Assembly: GCF_000024025.1 (NCBI RefSeq)
Contig: NC_013131.1
Span: forward strand, 8,970,229 to 9,034,228
DNA: 64,000 bases
Direction of reading: 5' to 3'
Source: Catenulispora acidiphila DSM 44928
Lineage (GTDB): Bacteria > Actinomycetota > Actinomycetes > Streptomycetales > Catenulisporaceae
The notes under the pieces are model-generated. The model made no database searches, was not told where the DNA came from, and saw nothing but the letters and a program-made list of their open reading frames with translations. The position numbers and the translations under genes are program-made. Every line of letters begins with the position of its first letter. Position 1 is the stretch's first letter. Below, one piece after another: positions 17,568 to 27,086 of this stretch.

Positions 17568-17710
17568 CGTTCTCCTTGTGCAGTTGTCGTCCGTCGTGCT
17601 GTCGCTGTCCGTGAGCTGGCCTGGTGGCAACCCTTGGGCCAACTACGTAGCCAACACAGTATCCGTTCCGCACCGGGGCGCGCTCCCGTCGGCACGGCCG
17701 CCCCGATCGC

Positions 17711-17723
17711 TACACTTTGCCGG
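17711..17723 (+). promoter_or_regulatory. Leaderless-type -10 box at the lipoprotein gene
   Basis: TACACT (17711-17716) stands 6 nt before the GTG start at 17723, so transcription should begin at or next to the start codon. No ribosome site is visible, consistent with leaderless translation. Confidence 0.5.
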
Positions 17724-18319
17724 TGACCTGGGTGCCCGTGAAGCCGACGAGACGCACGCTGCTCGCTGTGACGGGTGTGGCGCTGTTAGGCGGATGCGCT
17801 TCCCCGGCCGGAAAAGCCAGTTCCGGGAGCTCTCCGGCCAAACCGGTCCCCGCCGGGCAGCCGGATCCGGTGCGCGATCGCGTCCTGGCCGCGGAGGCCG
17901 ACCTGCTCGCTCGCTATGACGCGACGCTGGCGCTGCCTTCCGTCACCGCCGACAGCGCACTGACTGCGAAGCTCACCGCGATCCGCGCGGAGCACGCCGC
18001 CCACGTCACCGCTATAAAGCAGGGCTATACGCCGCCGTCGACACCGACCCCTTCTTCGGGTTCGGCGACACCGGCGCCCTCCCCCTCGACACCCTCGAGC
18101 CCCCCGACCCTTTCCAGTCCCGGCGCCACCACCTGGTCGCCCTCGGCGACGACCGACGCCAAGACCGCCGTGTCCGTGCTGGCCGGCGCGGAGCAGGACG
18201 CCGCCGGCGCCCGGACCACCGACATCCTGGCCGCCGACGGCGCGACCGCCATGCTGCTGGCCTCCATCGCCGCCTCCGAGTCCGGACACGCGGCCCTGCT
18301 CCTGGGAGGCTCCGCGTGA
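17723..18319 (+). CDS. Secreted lipoprotein paired with ferritin-like protein
   Basis: 198 aa. A twin-Arg-like RRTLLAVTG signal ends in the lipobox LLGGC (Cys near residue 24), so the protein should be lipid-anchored outside. A helix (RVLAAEADLLARYDATLAL...LTAIRAEHAAHVTAIKQGY) is followed by a ~45-residue Ser/Thr/Pro linker and a second helical part (ASEQDAAGA-type, SIAASESGHAALL). EH and ESGH motifs suggest a ferritin-like four-helix fold split by the linker. The stop overlaps the GTG of the next gene. Function unknown; the pair beside rimP is conserved in actinobacteria. Confidence 0.75.
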   Translation: MTWVPVKPTRRTLLAVTGVALLGGCASPAGKASSGSSPAKPVPAGQPDPVRDRVLAAEADLLARYDATLALPSVTADSALTAKLTAIRAEHAAHVTAIKQGYTPPSTPTPSSGSATPAPSPSTPSSPPTLSSPGATTWSPSATTDAKTAVSVLAGAEQDAAGARTTDILAADGATAMLLASIAASESGHAALLLGGSA

Positions 18320-18723
18320 GCGCGCTGCAGACCGCTCTGGGCAACGAGCACGCGGCGGTGTACGGATACGGAGTCCTGGCCGTCCACCTCGTCGGCGCCC
18401 AACAGAACGCCGCGCGGAACGCCTACGACACCCATCGGGCACGCCGCGACATCCTCATAGGGCTGATCGAGGCGCAGGGCGACAAGCCGGTCGCCGCGGC
18501 GCCCGCTTATGCGATTCCGTTCCCGGTGAACTCCGCGGCGGACGCTCTGCGGTTGGCGGCGCAGTTGGAGGAACGGCTCGGCGCCTCGTATGCGGACGTC
18601 GTCCAGTCCTCGTCCGGAGACACCCGTCGCACGGGACTGGAATGGCTGACGGACGCCGCCGTCCGCGCGGTGCGGTGGCGCGGAACCTCGGTGGCGTTCC
18701 CGGGTCTGCCCGAGCGGGACTGA
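18316..18723 (+). CDS. Ferritin-like DUF4439 protein
   Basis: 135 aa. LQTALGNEHAAVYGYGVLAVHL with EH, then RARRDILIGLIEAQGDKPVAAAPAYAIPFPV and the LEERLGASYADVV helix fit the DUF4439 ferritin-like fold. No full di-iron set can be assigned by eye. It has no signal peptide, although its upstream partner is exported. The GTGA overlap shows translational coupling. It ends 19 bp from the convergent kinase gene. Confidence 0.8.
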   Translation: MSALQTALGNEHAAVYGYGVLAVHLVGAQQNAARNAYDTHRARRDILIGLIEAQGDKPVAAAPAYAIPFPVNSAADALRLAAQLEERLGASYADVVQSSSGDTRRTGLEWLTDAAVRAVRWRGTSVAFPGLPERD

Positions 18724-18742
18724 CCCCGGAGCCGAGGCCGCG

Positions 18743-20336
18743 TCAGTGGCTGCCGCCCAGCGCGTTGGAGAAGGCGTTGATCTCCCCGGCCAGCACTGAG
18801 GCGGTGACATCGTTGACGAGCTCGCCACTGTGGTCGGCGTTGAGCCTCGAGGCGAGATTGTCGGTCTTGTCCTGCAGGTCCTTCAGGGAGCGGCCCTTCA
18901 TGTCGTGCTGCTTGGCCACCGTCACCGCGTTCTCCATGTCGGCCAGCGCGTTCTGCATGTCGCGCCCGGCGTTGGGGTCCATCACGACCGGACCCTGCGC
19001 GATGTAGCCGTCGATCTGCCCGCGCATGCTCTCCAGATAGCCGATCGGGTCCTTGCGCGGGTCGGCAGTCGGCGCGTTCGTGGTCGCCGGCGCACTGGTG
19101 GACGGCGGACCGCTCGGCGTCGCCGCGCCGGAGGGCCCGGTCGCGGACCCGCTCGGCGTCGAGGTGACGGTGATCCCCGGCGGAGGCGCGGACGTGCTCT
19201 GCTTCTCAGCCCGCGAGCCCTTCATGAAGACCGCGGTGGTGGCCGCCGCGATGAAGGCGATGACCAGTGCCCCGAGCAGCATCCAGATCCAGTTCCAGCG
19301 GCGCGGCGCCGGCGGGCCCGGGAACGTGGGCTGCGCCGGGTAGGACCCGCCGTCGTCGTCCTCATGAGGGACGCTCTGCGCGGGAACGCGCGGGCCCATA
19401 TACGTGGGCTGCTCCTGCGCGGCCAGATAGGAGGGCGGCGAAGCGGCCTCGTACGGCTGCATCACCACCGTCCGGTTCGCCGGCGGCCGCGCGACGCCGG
19501 GGAGGTCGGCCGGAGCGCCGCGCAGCTCCAGGACCGCCGCCACGGTCGCCGCGGCGGGCCGCTCGGCGGGGTCCTTCGCCATGCACTGCCGGTAGATCCC
19601 GGCTATCTGCGGCGGCAGTCCGGCCGTCGGCAGCGGCGGCGGAAGCTTGTGCAGGTGGGCCTTGACCACGTCGTCGACCGTCGCGCCCTCGAACGGCGCG
19701 CGACCGGTGACACACCAGTAGAGGATGCAGCCGAGCGCGTAGACGTCGGAGGCCGGCAGCGCGCCGCGTCCGGTCAGCTGCTCCGGCGCCATGCACGCGG
19801 GCGTCCCGACCACCAGTCCGGTGCGCGCGTCGGTGTCGGAGGAGGCCTGCGCGATGCCGAAGTCCAGGAGCTTGACCCCGTCGGACATCAGCATGACGTT
19901 GCCGGGCTTCAGGTCGCGGTGGATGATCCCGACCTGGTGCACCGCTTCCAGGGCACTGGCCAGCTGCGCGCACGCCAGCCGGGCGTCGTTCTCCAGCAGC
20001 GGGCCCTGCTCCAGCCGGTCCTCCAGGTTCAGCCCGGCCAGCAGCTCGGTGACCAGCACCGGCTGGAAGTCCCCGGCGCCGTCCTGCCACTCGATGTAGT
20101 CGAAGACCGTGGTCACGCGCGGATGCGACAGCCGCGCCAGCGCCAGGGCCTCCCGCCGCAGCTGCTCACGGCCCGCCGGGTTCGCCGCCGCGCCGCCGTG
20201 CAGGAGCTTCACGGCGACGAACCGGTCCAGGCTCGAGTCCTGCGCCTCCCAGACGACCGCACTGCTGCCGGACCCCAGAGGCCTGGGTCAGACGGTAACG
20301 CTCGGCTATGACGGTGCCGGGGGTCGGTGCATCCAT
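18743..20336 (-). pseudogene. Ser/Thr protein kinase with apparent 1-nt frameshift in the P-loop region
   Basis: A start ATG at 20336 encodes MDAPTPGTVIAERYRLTQ. The next bases leave the frame by one, and the kinase continues from 20281 as PLGSGSSAVVWEAQ...FVAVKLLHGG to 18743. Removing one G (at 20282) restores about 530 residues. The kinase core has HRDLKPGNVM, DFGIAQ and the APEQL segment, so catalytic residues are intact. A single TM helix (WIWMLLGALVIAFIAAATTAVF) precedes a Thr/Pro/Ser linker and an extracellular helical domain. Without correction, translation from GTG 20212 would lack the glycine loop. It may be sequencing error, recent decay or recoding. Confidence 0.8.
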
Positions 20337-20371
20337 GGTGGTGATTATTGCGCGTCGCCAGAATCGACACG

Positions 20372-20397
20372 CCGCCGCCGGGAGGTCCCGGCGGCGG
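20372..20397 (-). terminator. Hairpin downstream of proS
   Basis: CCGCCGCCGGGA (20372-20383) pairs with TCCCGGCGGCGG (20386-20397), just past the proS stop and before the kinase start. There is no U-tract. Confidence 0.5.
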
Positions 20398-20420
20398 CGG
20401 TCCGGCGGCCGTCCGACGGC

Positions 20421-22169
20421 TCAGCCGCGCGCCAGCGCGTACACGTGCTCCACCAGGTCCGGCACCGCGACTTCGGCCTTCTCGCCGGTCTGCCGGTCGC
20501 GGACCTCCACGACGCCGTCGGCGAGGTTCCTGCCGACCACGACGATGGTCGGGACGCCGATCAGCTCGGCGTCCTTGAACTTCACGCCGGGCGAGACGCT
20601 GCCCACGCGGTCGTCGTACAGGACCCGCACGCCGCGCGCGCCGAGCTCCTCGGCGTAGCGGTTCGCGGTCTCGTAGATCGCCGGGTCCTTGCCGGCGGCC
20701 ACGATGTGCACATCGGCGGGCGCCACCTCGCGCGGCCAGACCAGGCCGAGCTCGTCGTGCAGCTGCTCGGCCAGGACCGCGACGGCGCGCGAGACGCCGA
20801 CGCCGTAGCTGCCCATGGTGACCCGGACCGGCTTGCCGTCCTTGCCCAGGACGTCGAGCTTGGCGGCGTCGGCGTACTTGCGGCCGAGCTGGAAGATGTG
20901 GCCGATCTCGATGCCGCGGTCGATGGACAGCTCGTGGGCGCAGCGCGGGCAGACGTCGCCGGCGCGCACCTCGGCGGCCTCGACGGTGCCCTCGATGTCG
21001 AAGTCCCGGCCGGCCACCGCGTAGGCGACGTGCTTGCCGGCCTCGTTGGCGCCGGTCACCCAGGCGCTGCCGACGGCCACGCGCGGGTCGACCAGGTACT
21101 CGTACCCGGCCTCCTTCAGCCCGACCGGGCCGATGTACCCGCGGACCAGCTTGGGGTGCTTGGCGAAGTCCTCCGCCTCGAACATCTCGACCTCGCCGGG
21201 CGCCACCGCGGCCTCCAGGCGCTTGAGGTCCACCTCGCGGTCGCCGGGCAGCCCGACGATCAGGACCTTGGGCTCCTTCACGCCGGGGTAGCGGACCTTG
21301 ACCACGACGTTCTTCAGCGTGTCCTTCGCCGTGATCTCGATGCCCAAGGCGCTCACCACGGTGACCAGGGAGTCGATGGTCGGGGTGTCGGGAGTGTCCA
21401 GGACGCGCAGCGCGGGCTGCGCGGCGGCGTCCTGCGGCGCGGCGACGGCGGTCTCGACGGCCTCGACGTTGGCCGCGTAGCCGCAGTTGTGGCACGCGAC
21501 GTAGGTGTCCTCGCCGGTCGGCGCGGTGGCGAGGAACTCCTCGGAGGCCGAGCCGCCCATCGCGCCGGACACCGCCGAGACGATCTTGTACTTGATGCCG
21601 AGGCGGTCGAAGATCCGGATGTAGGTGTCGCGGTGCTCGGCGTAGGAGTGCTTCAGGCCGTCGTCGTCCAGGTCGAAGGAGTACGAGTCCTTCATCAGGA
21701 ACTCCCGGCCGCGCAGGATGCCGGCGCGCGGACGCGCCTCGTCGCGGTACTTGGTCTGGATCTGGTAGAGCGTGACCGGCAGGTCCTTGTAGGACGACAC
21801 CTCGCTCTTGACCATGTCGGTGAACATCTCCTCGTGCGTCGGGCCGAGGAGGTAGTCGTTGCCGCGGCGGTCCTGGAGGCGGAAGAGGTTGTCGCCGTAC
21901 TCGGTCCAGCGGCCGGTCGCCTCGTAGTACTCGCGGGGCAGCAGCGCGGGGAACTGGACCTCCTGCCCGCCCATGCGGTCCATCTCCTCGCGGACGACGC
22001 GGGTGACGTTCTCCAGCACCTGCTTGCCCAAGGGCAGCCAGGAGTAGATGCCCGGAGCGACCCGGCGGACGTATCCACCACGGACCAAGAGCTTGTGGCT
22101 CGGGACCTCGGCGTCCGCCGGGTCCTCGCGCAGGGTTCGCAGGAACAGCGACGACATACGCCAGATCAC
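20421..22169 (-). CDS. proS: Prolyl-tRNA synthetase
   Basis: 582 aa from the GTG at 22169, supported by AAGGAG 7 nt upstream and the family-like start [28 protein letters not shown]. Class II motifs are [38 protein letters not shown] and [12 protein letters not shown]. An editing (YbaK-like INS) domain lies between motifs 2 and 3 (about 220-380). A C-terminal anticodon-binding domain ends the protein. It is the bacterial type, attaching proline to tRNA-Pro and clearing mischarged Ala. No T-box-like leader was seen. Confidence 0.96.
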   Translation of the reverse strand: MIWRMSSLFLRTLREDPADAEVPSHKLLVRGGYVRRVAPGIYSWLPLGKQVLENVTRVVREEMDRMGGQEVQFPALLPREYYEATGRWTEYGDNLFRLQDRRGNDYLLGPTHEEMFTDMVKSEVSSYKDLPVTLYQIQTKYRDEARPRAGILRGREFLMKDSYSFDLDDDGLKHSYAEHRDTYIRIFDRLGIKYKIVSAVSGAMGGSASEEFLATAPTGEDTYVACHNCGYAANVEAVETAVAAPQDAAAQPALRVLDTPDTPTIDSLVTVVSALGIEITAKDTLKNVVVKVRYPGVKEPKVLIVGLPGDREVDLKRLEAAVAPGEVEMFEAEDFAKHPKLVRGYIGPVGLKEAGYEYLVDPRVAVGSAWVTGANEAGKHVAYAVAGRDFDIEGTVEAAEVRAGDVCPRCAHELSIDRGIEIGHIFQLGRKYADAAKLDVLGKDGKPVRVTMGSYGVGVSRAVAVLAEQLHDELGLVWPREVAPADVHIVAAGKDPAIYETANRYAEELGARGVRVLYDDRVGSVSPGVKFKDAELIGVPTIVVVGRNLADGVVEVRDRQTGEKAEVAVPDLVEHVYALARG

Positions 22170-22354
22170 GGGGTGCTCCTTGTGTTCGATCGGGTAATGG
22201 TGTCTCGCCGAACGAATTCCGCTGGGACGGACACTTCTGTCCTGCGAGGATATCCGGCTCGAGCGTGATCGCTCGCCGTTTGGCTCTTCGCACACGCCTT
22301 CAACAGCGCGTAAAGACTCTCCCCTATTCGCCGTGAGGGGGTTACCGTGCCGAT

Positions 22355-23347
22355 ATGGCAGCCAAGACCCGGAACGACGTCCTCCGGGTGAATATGGACC
22401 CGGCGCTGAGCGATCTGGCGCTGGCCGAGGCACGGGACGCGCTGGCGTCCGGGGATTGGGGACCGGCGCGCGACGTCCTGGCGGAGACCCGCAGAGCCCT
22501 GGAAGGACCGCAGTGGGACCGGCGCAGCCACCGGGTGCGCGTGCTCGCCGAAGCGGTGGCGAACTCCTCGTGGGTGGAACGCTGGCAGGTCCTCGAACCG
22601 GTGAATCCGGACGCCGCCCTTCTCCGGGCCCAGGTGGAGACCGTCCGCGCGCTGCGCGGGTCGCTGGCCGGCGGCACCGGGTACCACGAGACCGCCGCCG
22701 AGGCCCTGGACCTGTGCACGCACGCTGCCGAGATGGCGCCGCAGGACCCGACGCCGTGGGTGGTCATGCTGACCCTGGCGCGCGCCGCCGACCGCGGGCG
22801 CCGCACCGGCCACGACGAGTTCTGGCACCGCTGGCAGCAGATGCGCGGGCGCGACGCCTTCAACCGCGACGGCCAGCACGAGGCGCTGATGTACCTGTTC
22901 GGCGCGTGGTGCGGCTCGCACGAGGAGATGTACGACTTCGCCTATTGGCTCGCCGGGGAAGCCCCGCCGGGATCGCCCCTGGCCGCACTCCCCTTGGTGG
23001 CTCACGCGGAGGTGTACCGGACGGCGAACCTCGGAGTAACCCGGCCGCGCCAGTCTTCGCCGCAGGCACACTGGTCGCGCGACCTGGTCACCGCGGACGT
23101 GGACCGGGTCCTGCGCAGCTGGCTGGGATCGGCGATAGAGCCGCACGCCCAAGCCGACCTGGACCGGAACTACCTGCTGCACGCCATGGTGTACTCGGGC
23201 CTGGTCGACACCGACGAGACGCGGGCTTTGTTCGACGCGATCGGCTCGCACGCGATGCGCGTGCCGTGGTCGTACACCGGGGACCCGGAGTCCTCGTTCC
23301 TGTACTGGCGCGACCAGGCGTTCCACGCGACTGCGGCGCGCCGCTGA
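22355..23347 (+). CDS. Conserved actinobacterial protein of unknown function
   Basis: 330 aa, soluble, no signal peptide. It looks like an all-helical repeat protein ([58 protein letters not shown]), suggestive of TPR-like helices, with several Trp-rich loops. No catalytic motif is recognised. TACCGT stands 6 nt before the ATG, so it may be leaderless. It is divergent from proS. Function not inferred. Confidence 0.75.
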   Translation: MAAKTRNDVLRVNMDPALSDLALAEARDALASGDWGPARDVLAETRRALEGPQWDRRSHRVRVLAEAVANSSWVERWQVLEPVNPDAALLRAQVETVRALRGSLAGGTGYHETAAEALDLCTHAAEMAPQDPTPWVVMLTLARAADRGRRTGHDEFWHRWQQMRGRDAFNRDGQHEALMYLFGAWCGSHEEMYDFAYWLAGEAPPGSPLAALPLVAHAEVYRTANLGVTRPRQSSPQAHWSRDLVTADVDRVLRSWLGSAIEPHAQADLDRNYLLHAMVYSGLVDTDETRALFDAIGSHAMRVPWSYTGDPESSFLYWRDQAFHATAARR

Positions 23348-23402
23348 CGGTCTGGTCCGAATCCCGCTAGTAGCGCACAGCTGGCTGAGCGACACTCGAA
23401 CT

Positions 23403-25097
23403 ATGCCCGAGACAGCGCTTCTGGACGACTTCGATACGTACTACCGGGCGGTGGCCAGCCGTGACACGCGGTTCGACGGCCGTTTCTTCACCGGCGTGAC
23501 CACGACCGGCGTCTACTGCCGGCCGATCTGCCCGGCCCGCACGCCCAAGCCGGAGAACGTGCGCTTCTTCCGGGTCGCCGCGGCCGCCGAGGCCGCCGGC
23601 TTCCGGACCTGCCGCCGCTGCCGCCCGGACAAGGTCCCGGGCTCGCCGGACTGGAACATCCGCGCCGACCTGGCCGGGCGCGCGCTGCGCCTGATCGCCG
23701 ACGGAGCGGCCGACCAGCAGGACGGCGTCGCCGCGCTGGCCCGCACCCTGGCGGTGAGCGAACGGCACCTGCACCGGGTCCTGGTCGCCGAACTCGGCGT
23801 CGGACCGCTGACCCTGGCCCGCTCCCGCCGCGCCCAGACCGCGCGCCTGCTCCTGGAGTCGACGGCGCTGCCGGTCTCGGACGTCGCCTTCGCCGCCGGC
23901 TACGGCTCGATCCGCCAGTTCAACGACTCGGTCCGCGAAGCCTTCGGCGCCACCCCGAGCGAGATCCGCGTCCGCTTCGGCAGCGGAGCGGCAGCCGCCG
24001 AGCTCGCCGGCAGCGCGGTGGAAGGAGACGGCGCGCTGACCCTGCGGTTGACGTACCGGACCCCGTTCGACTTCGCAGCACTGCTCGGCTGGTTCGGCGA
24101 CCGCGCGATCCCCGGCGTCGACGAGGTCGTCGGCACCGGCCGCGACCTGGTCTACCGCCGCGCACTCCGCCTCCCCCACGGCACCGGCCAGGTGGAACTG
24201 CGCGACGACAAGGGCGTGGTCCACGCCCGCCTGGTGGTCGACGACCTGCGCGACGTGGCCGTAGCCGTCCGCCGCTGCCGCGACCTCCTCGACCTCGACG
24301 CCGACCCGGCGCAGGTCGACGCAGTCCTGGCCGGCGACCCGGCACTGGCGCCCCTGGTCGCCGCCCGACCCGGGCTGCGCGTGCCCGGTGCGGTGGACGG
24401 CTTCGAGATCGCGGTGCGCGCCGTGCTCGGACAGCAGATCAGCGTCGCTGCCGCACGCACCATGACCGCACGCCTGGTCCAGCGCTTCAGCGCCGTCGAG
24501 CTGGCGGCGGAAGCGGCACTGGTGCCGAACGCGGCCCTTCCAGCGGTGTCCCCTGCGGTCAGCGGCTCGCCGACAGCTACGTCGGCGCTGGCAGCAGCGT
24601 CTGGTGCGACGCGCGACCCGGATAAGGACTCGGACCCGGAAGCCGCCCCGGCAAGTCACTTTGTCGACAAGAAAGCGGACCTCCTCCCCTTCCCGCGCCC
24701 CGAGACCCTGGCCGCCGGCGACTACGAAGGACTCGGTCTCACCCGCCGCACCGTGGCGACCCTGCGCGCGCTGGCCACCGCCGTCGCGAGTGGCGACCTC
24801 GCCCTGGACCGCGGCGTCGACCGGACCGAGGCGCGGGCGAAGCTGCTGGCCGTGCCCGGTATCGGTCCGTGGACCGCCGACTATGTCGCGCTGCGCGTGT
24901 TCGGCGACCCCGATGCCTTCCCCGTCGGCGACCTGATCGTGCGCCGCCAGGCCGAACGCCTGGGGCTGCCGGGCGCCGAGAAGGCCCTGCTGGCCCACGC
25001 CGAGAGCTGGCGTCCCTGGCGCGCCTATGCCGCGCTGCACTTGTGGGCCAGTTCCGGCGACCCCGTCATCGAAGCAACCGAAGGAACCGAACAGTGA
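23403..25097 (+). CDS. Ada-type sensor / AraC HTH / AlkA DNA glycosylase fusion
   Basis: 564 aa in three parts. Residues 1-80 form the Ada zinc domain with C39, C43, C70 and C73 (TGVYCRPICPAR, FRTCRRC). About 90-185 is an AraC-type HTH (RTLAVSERHLHRVL; FAAGYGSIRQFNDSVREAFG). About 200-560 is an AlkA domain with GQQISVAAARTM, the HhH segment LLAVPGIGPWTADYVALRVFGDPDAFP and its catalytic Asp. It would sense methylphosphotriesters and excise 3-methyladenine. An insert of ~55 polar residues interrupts the AlkA part before ETLAAGDYEGLG. Coupled to ogt. Confidence 0.9.
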   Translation: MPETALLDDFDTYYRAVASRDTRFDGRFFTGVTTTGVYCRPICPARTPKPENVRFFRVAAAAEAAGFRTCRRCRPDKVPGSPDWNIRADLAGRALRLIADGAADQQDGVAALARTLAVSERHLHRVLVAELGVGPLTLARSRRAQTARLLLESTALPVSDVAFAAGYGSIRQFNDSVREAFGATPSEIRVRFGSGAAAAELAGSAVEGDGALTLRLTYRTPFDFAALLGWFGDRAIPGVDEVVGTGRDLVYRRALRLPHGTGQVELRDDKGVVHARLVVDDLRDVAVAVRRCRDLLDLDADPAQVDAVLAGDPALAPLVAARPGLRVPGAVDGFEIAVRAVLGQQISVAAARTMTARLVQRFSAVELAAEAALVPNAALPAVSPAVSGSPTATSALAAASGATRDPDKDSDPEAAPASHFVDKKADLLPFPRPETLAAGDYEGLGLTRRTVATLRALATAVASGDLALDRGVDRTEARAKLLAVPGIGPWTADYVALRVFGDPDAFPVGDLIVRRQAERLGLPGAEKALLAHAESWRPWRAYAALHLWASSGDPVIEATEGTEQ

Positions 25098-25594
25098 GCA
25101 CCCTGAGTTACACCACCATCCCGACGCCGGCCGGTCCGTTCACCGTGCTCGCCGACGCCGATGACACCGTCCACGCCGCCGGCTTCACCGACGATCCGGC
25201 CTTCCTCGCCGGCATGCTGAGCGCGCCGGTCCCCGAGGAGGGCGCGCACGAGCCGGTGGCGGAGCGGGTCGCGGCGTACTTCGGCGGCGATCTGGCCGCG
25301 CTCGACGACGTGGCCATCGCCTACCGCGCGACCGGGCCGTTCCGGACCGCGGCGTGGGACGCGATGCGCGCGGTCAAGGCCGGCGACACCATCAGCTACA
25401 CCGAGCTCGCGGCCACGGCGGGGAACCCCGCCGCGGTCCGGGCGGCGGGGTCGGCGTGCGCGTCGAACGCGATCGCGCTGTTCGTGCCCTGCCACCGCAT
25501 CGTGCGCAGCGACGGCTCCAGCAAGAACTTCCTCTACGGCCTGGAGTGCAAGGCGACGCTGCTGGCGCACGAGAGGCAGCACGCAGGAGTCTGA
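25094..25594 (+). CDS. ogt: Methylated-DNA--cysteine methyltransferase
   Basis: 166 aa from a GTG whose GTGA overlaps the AlkA-fusion stop. The C-terminal domain holds TISYTELAATAGNPAAVRAAGSACASN and VPCHRIV, with the acceptor cysteine in PCHR. It transfers O6-methyl groups from guanine to itself. The Ada sensor function is on the upstream protein, so the pair rebuilds the adaptive alkylation response as two coupled genes. Confidence 0.93.
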   Translation: MSTLSYTTIPTPAGPFTVLADADDTVHAAGFTDDPAFLAGMLSAPVPEEGAHEPVAERVAAYFGGDLAALDDVAIAYRATGPFRTAAWDAMRAVKAGDTISYTELAATAGNPAAVRAAGSACASNAIALFVPCHRIVRSDGSSKNFLYGLECKATLLAHERQHAGV

Positions 25595-25610
25595 ATTCAG
25601 GGTTCGAGAT

Positions 25611-25681
25611 CTGAGGTCTGAGTCGGGGGACCGCGCGGCAGCCTGGCGTTCCGCCGCGCGGTCCACCACCTCAGACCTCAG
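25611..25681. terminator. Nested double hairpin between convergent genes
   Basis: Outer arms CTGAGGTCTGAG (25611-25622) and CTCAGACCTCAG (25670-25681) enclose inner arms GGACCGCGCGGC (25628-25639) and GCCGCGCGGTCC (25653-25664). All are perfect 12-bp pairs. It separates ogt from the convergent membrane gene and should work in both directions; its right arm includes that gene's stop codon. Confidence 0.8.
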
Positions 25682-27008
25682 CGACCGGCAACCGCGATCC
25701 GGCCTCCGTCCCGGTCGGCCGGTCGCCGTTCTGCGCCACCTGGCTGGGAAGGAAGCCCGGCGGCATCGCGCCGACCGGCGCCACCTCGAACAGCACCTGG
25801 AAGCCGACCCCGTACTTCTCCTCCATGCGCGATCCGATCGGCCCGCACTCCACCCACGGGATCAACCGCATGGCGCGGAACTCCGCGGGCTCGTGCTTGT
25901 ACGCCGCCAACTGCAGCACCTCGCCGCCGCCGACCCGCGGCGCGACGGTCCACGCGACCGGGTTCTCCCGGGGCGTGGCCAGCCCGAGGAACACCACTCC
26001 GTCGTACTCGACCCAGGCGACGTGTTCGGTGCGCCGCCCGACGGAGAGAGTCCCGTAGAGGTACTCGACCATCTCGACCGTGTCGGTGTCCTCCCGGATG
26101 TCCCGGAAGTGGTCGTTCACGATCTTGCCCAGCTTCTCCTTCAGCGCCACGTCCACATGAGCGCCCTGCTCCGAGGCGGTCCGCAGCGAGTAGAAGGCGA
26201 TGGACGCCCTGTCGTCCACCCTGTAGTAGGCGCAGGCCGGGGTCGCGTTGTAGAGCTTCACCAACAGCTTGCTCCGCGCTCCTTCCGGCAGGTCGTTCCG
26301 GATCCGGTTCAGCAGTGCCAGATTCCGTTCGACCCCGACGGAGACGTCGATCCCCTCCCCCCGCAGGTCCGTGCTGCGCTGGCGCGCCGCGTCAGAGGTC
26401 GGATCCAGCAGCAGGATCTCGACCCGCACCTCGTTGTCCGCGGCCAGCACGTTCCGCAGCGCGGCGACGCAGCGCCGCCGCTCCTCCGCCTCGTCGGCCT
26501 CGGCGGTGGTGACGTCCAGGACGTTGCTGGAGGTGTCCATGATCCGCACCAGGTCGTCGCAGCGTTCCAGCCGCTCTATGAACTTCAGATAGGGGAAGCG
26601 TTCGTAGCCGGCCATCGGCGCGTATTCGGCGATGTTGCCGAACTTCTCGTTGGCGAAAGCGCGGATCGCCAGGAACACCGGGGACAAGAAGAACGCCACC
26701 AGCAGCGCCCCGGCCACATCGCCGGTGACCCCGCGGAAGAATTCCTTCCACTGTCCCTTGTCCGGATGCACCCAGGCCATCGTGATCGCGATCGCCACGG
26801 TCGCCAGCACCACCGACGAACTCCACGCGACCACGCCGCTCATCCGCCCCTTGCGCAGCCGGGTCAGCCAGCCGTGCCGCCCGCGCGGGGTGTCGGCGGG
26901 ATCGCGCTCCCGGTCGCGGTCGCGCTCGCCTTCCCGGTCCGCCTCACGGCGCGCCGGAGCGAAGCCGTTCTCCGGACTGGGGAACTCTTGAGGGATGTCC
27001 TTGGGCAT
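25671..27008 (-). CDS. Membrane-anchored protein with PLD/DUF5919-like domain
   Basis: 445 aa from the ATG at 27008 (AAGGGGG upstream). A ~60-residue Arg/Asp/Glu-rich cytoplasmic lead precedes two TM helices (VVAWSSSVVLATVAIAITMAWV; VAGALLVAFFLSPVFLAIRAF). The cytosolic part contains DLVRIMDTSS, VRVEILLLDPTSDAARQRSTDLRGEGIDV and LLVKLYNATPACAYYRVDDRASIAFYS. It resembles the phospholipase-D-like sensor domain found behind HTH domains in some actinobacterial regulators, but no HKD motif is present. Family placement is tentative; function unknown. Confidence 0.65.
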   Translation of the reverse strand: MPKDIPQEFPSPENGFAPARREADREGERDRDRERDPADTPRGRHGWLTRLRKGRMSGVVAWSSSVVLATVAIAITMAWVHPDKGQWKEFFRGVTGDVAGALLVAFFLSPVFLAIRAFANEKFGNIAEYAPMAGYERFPYLKFIERLERCDDLVRIMDTSSNVLDVTTAEADEAEERRRCVAALRNVLAADNEVRVEILLLDPTSDAARQRSTDLRGEGIDVSVGVERNLALLNRIRNDLPEGARSKLLVKLYNATPACAYYRVDDRASIAFYSLRTASEQGAHVDVALKEKLGKIVNDHFRDIREDTDTVEMVEYLYGTLSVGRRTEHVAWVEYDGVVFLGLATPRENPVAWTVAPRVGGGEVLQLAAYKHEPAEFRAMRLIPWVECGPIGSRMEEKYGVGFQVLFEVAPVGAMPPGFLPSQVAQNGDRPTGTEAGSRLPVAEV

Positions 27009-27086
27009 GACCACCCCCTTCGGTGTGAGGAATCGCCCATCAGAGGATTCCCAAACCGGTAGCGGGTGGAACAACTCAGAACAATG

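Noticed and set aside
22170-22354. Possible T-box or riboswitch ahead of proS
   Set aside because: No specifier-loop or antiterminator sequence could be recognised; only a normal AAGGAG site was seen.
26901-26991. Transposon or phage origin for the charged N-terminus of the 25671 protein
   Set aside because: The Arg/Asp/Glu repeat is a simple-sequence coding stretch; no transposase or integrase is present anywhere in the window.
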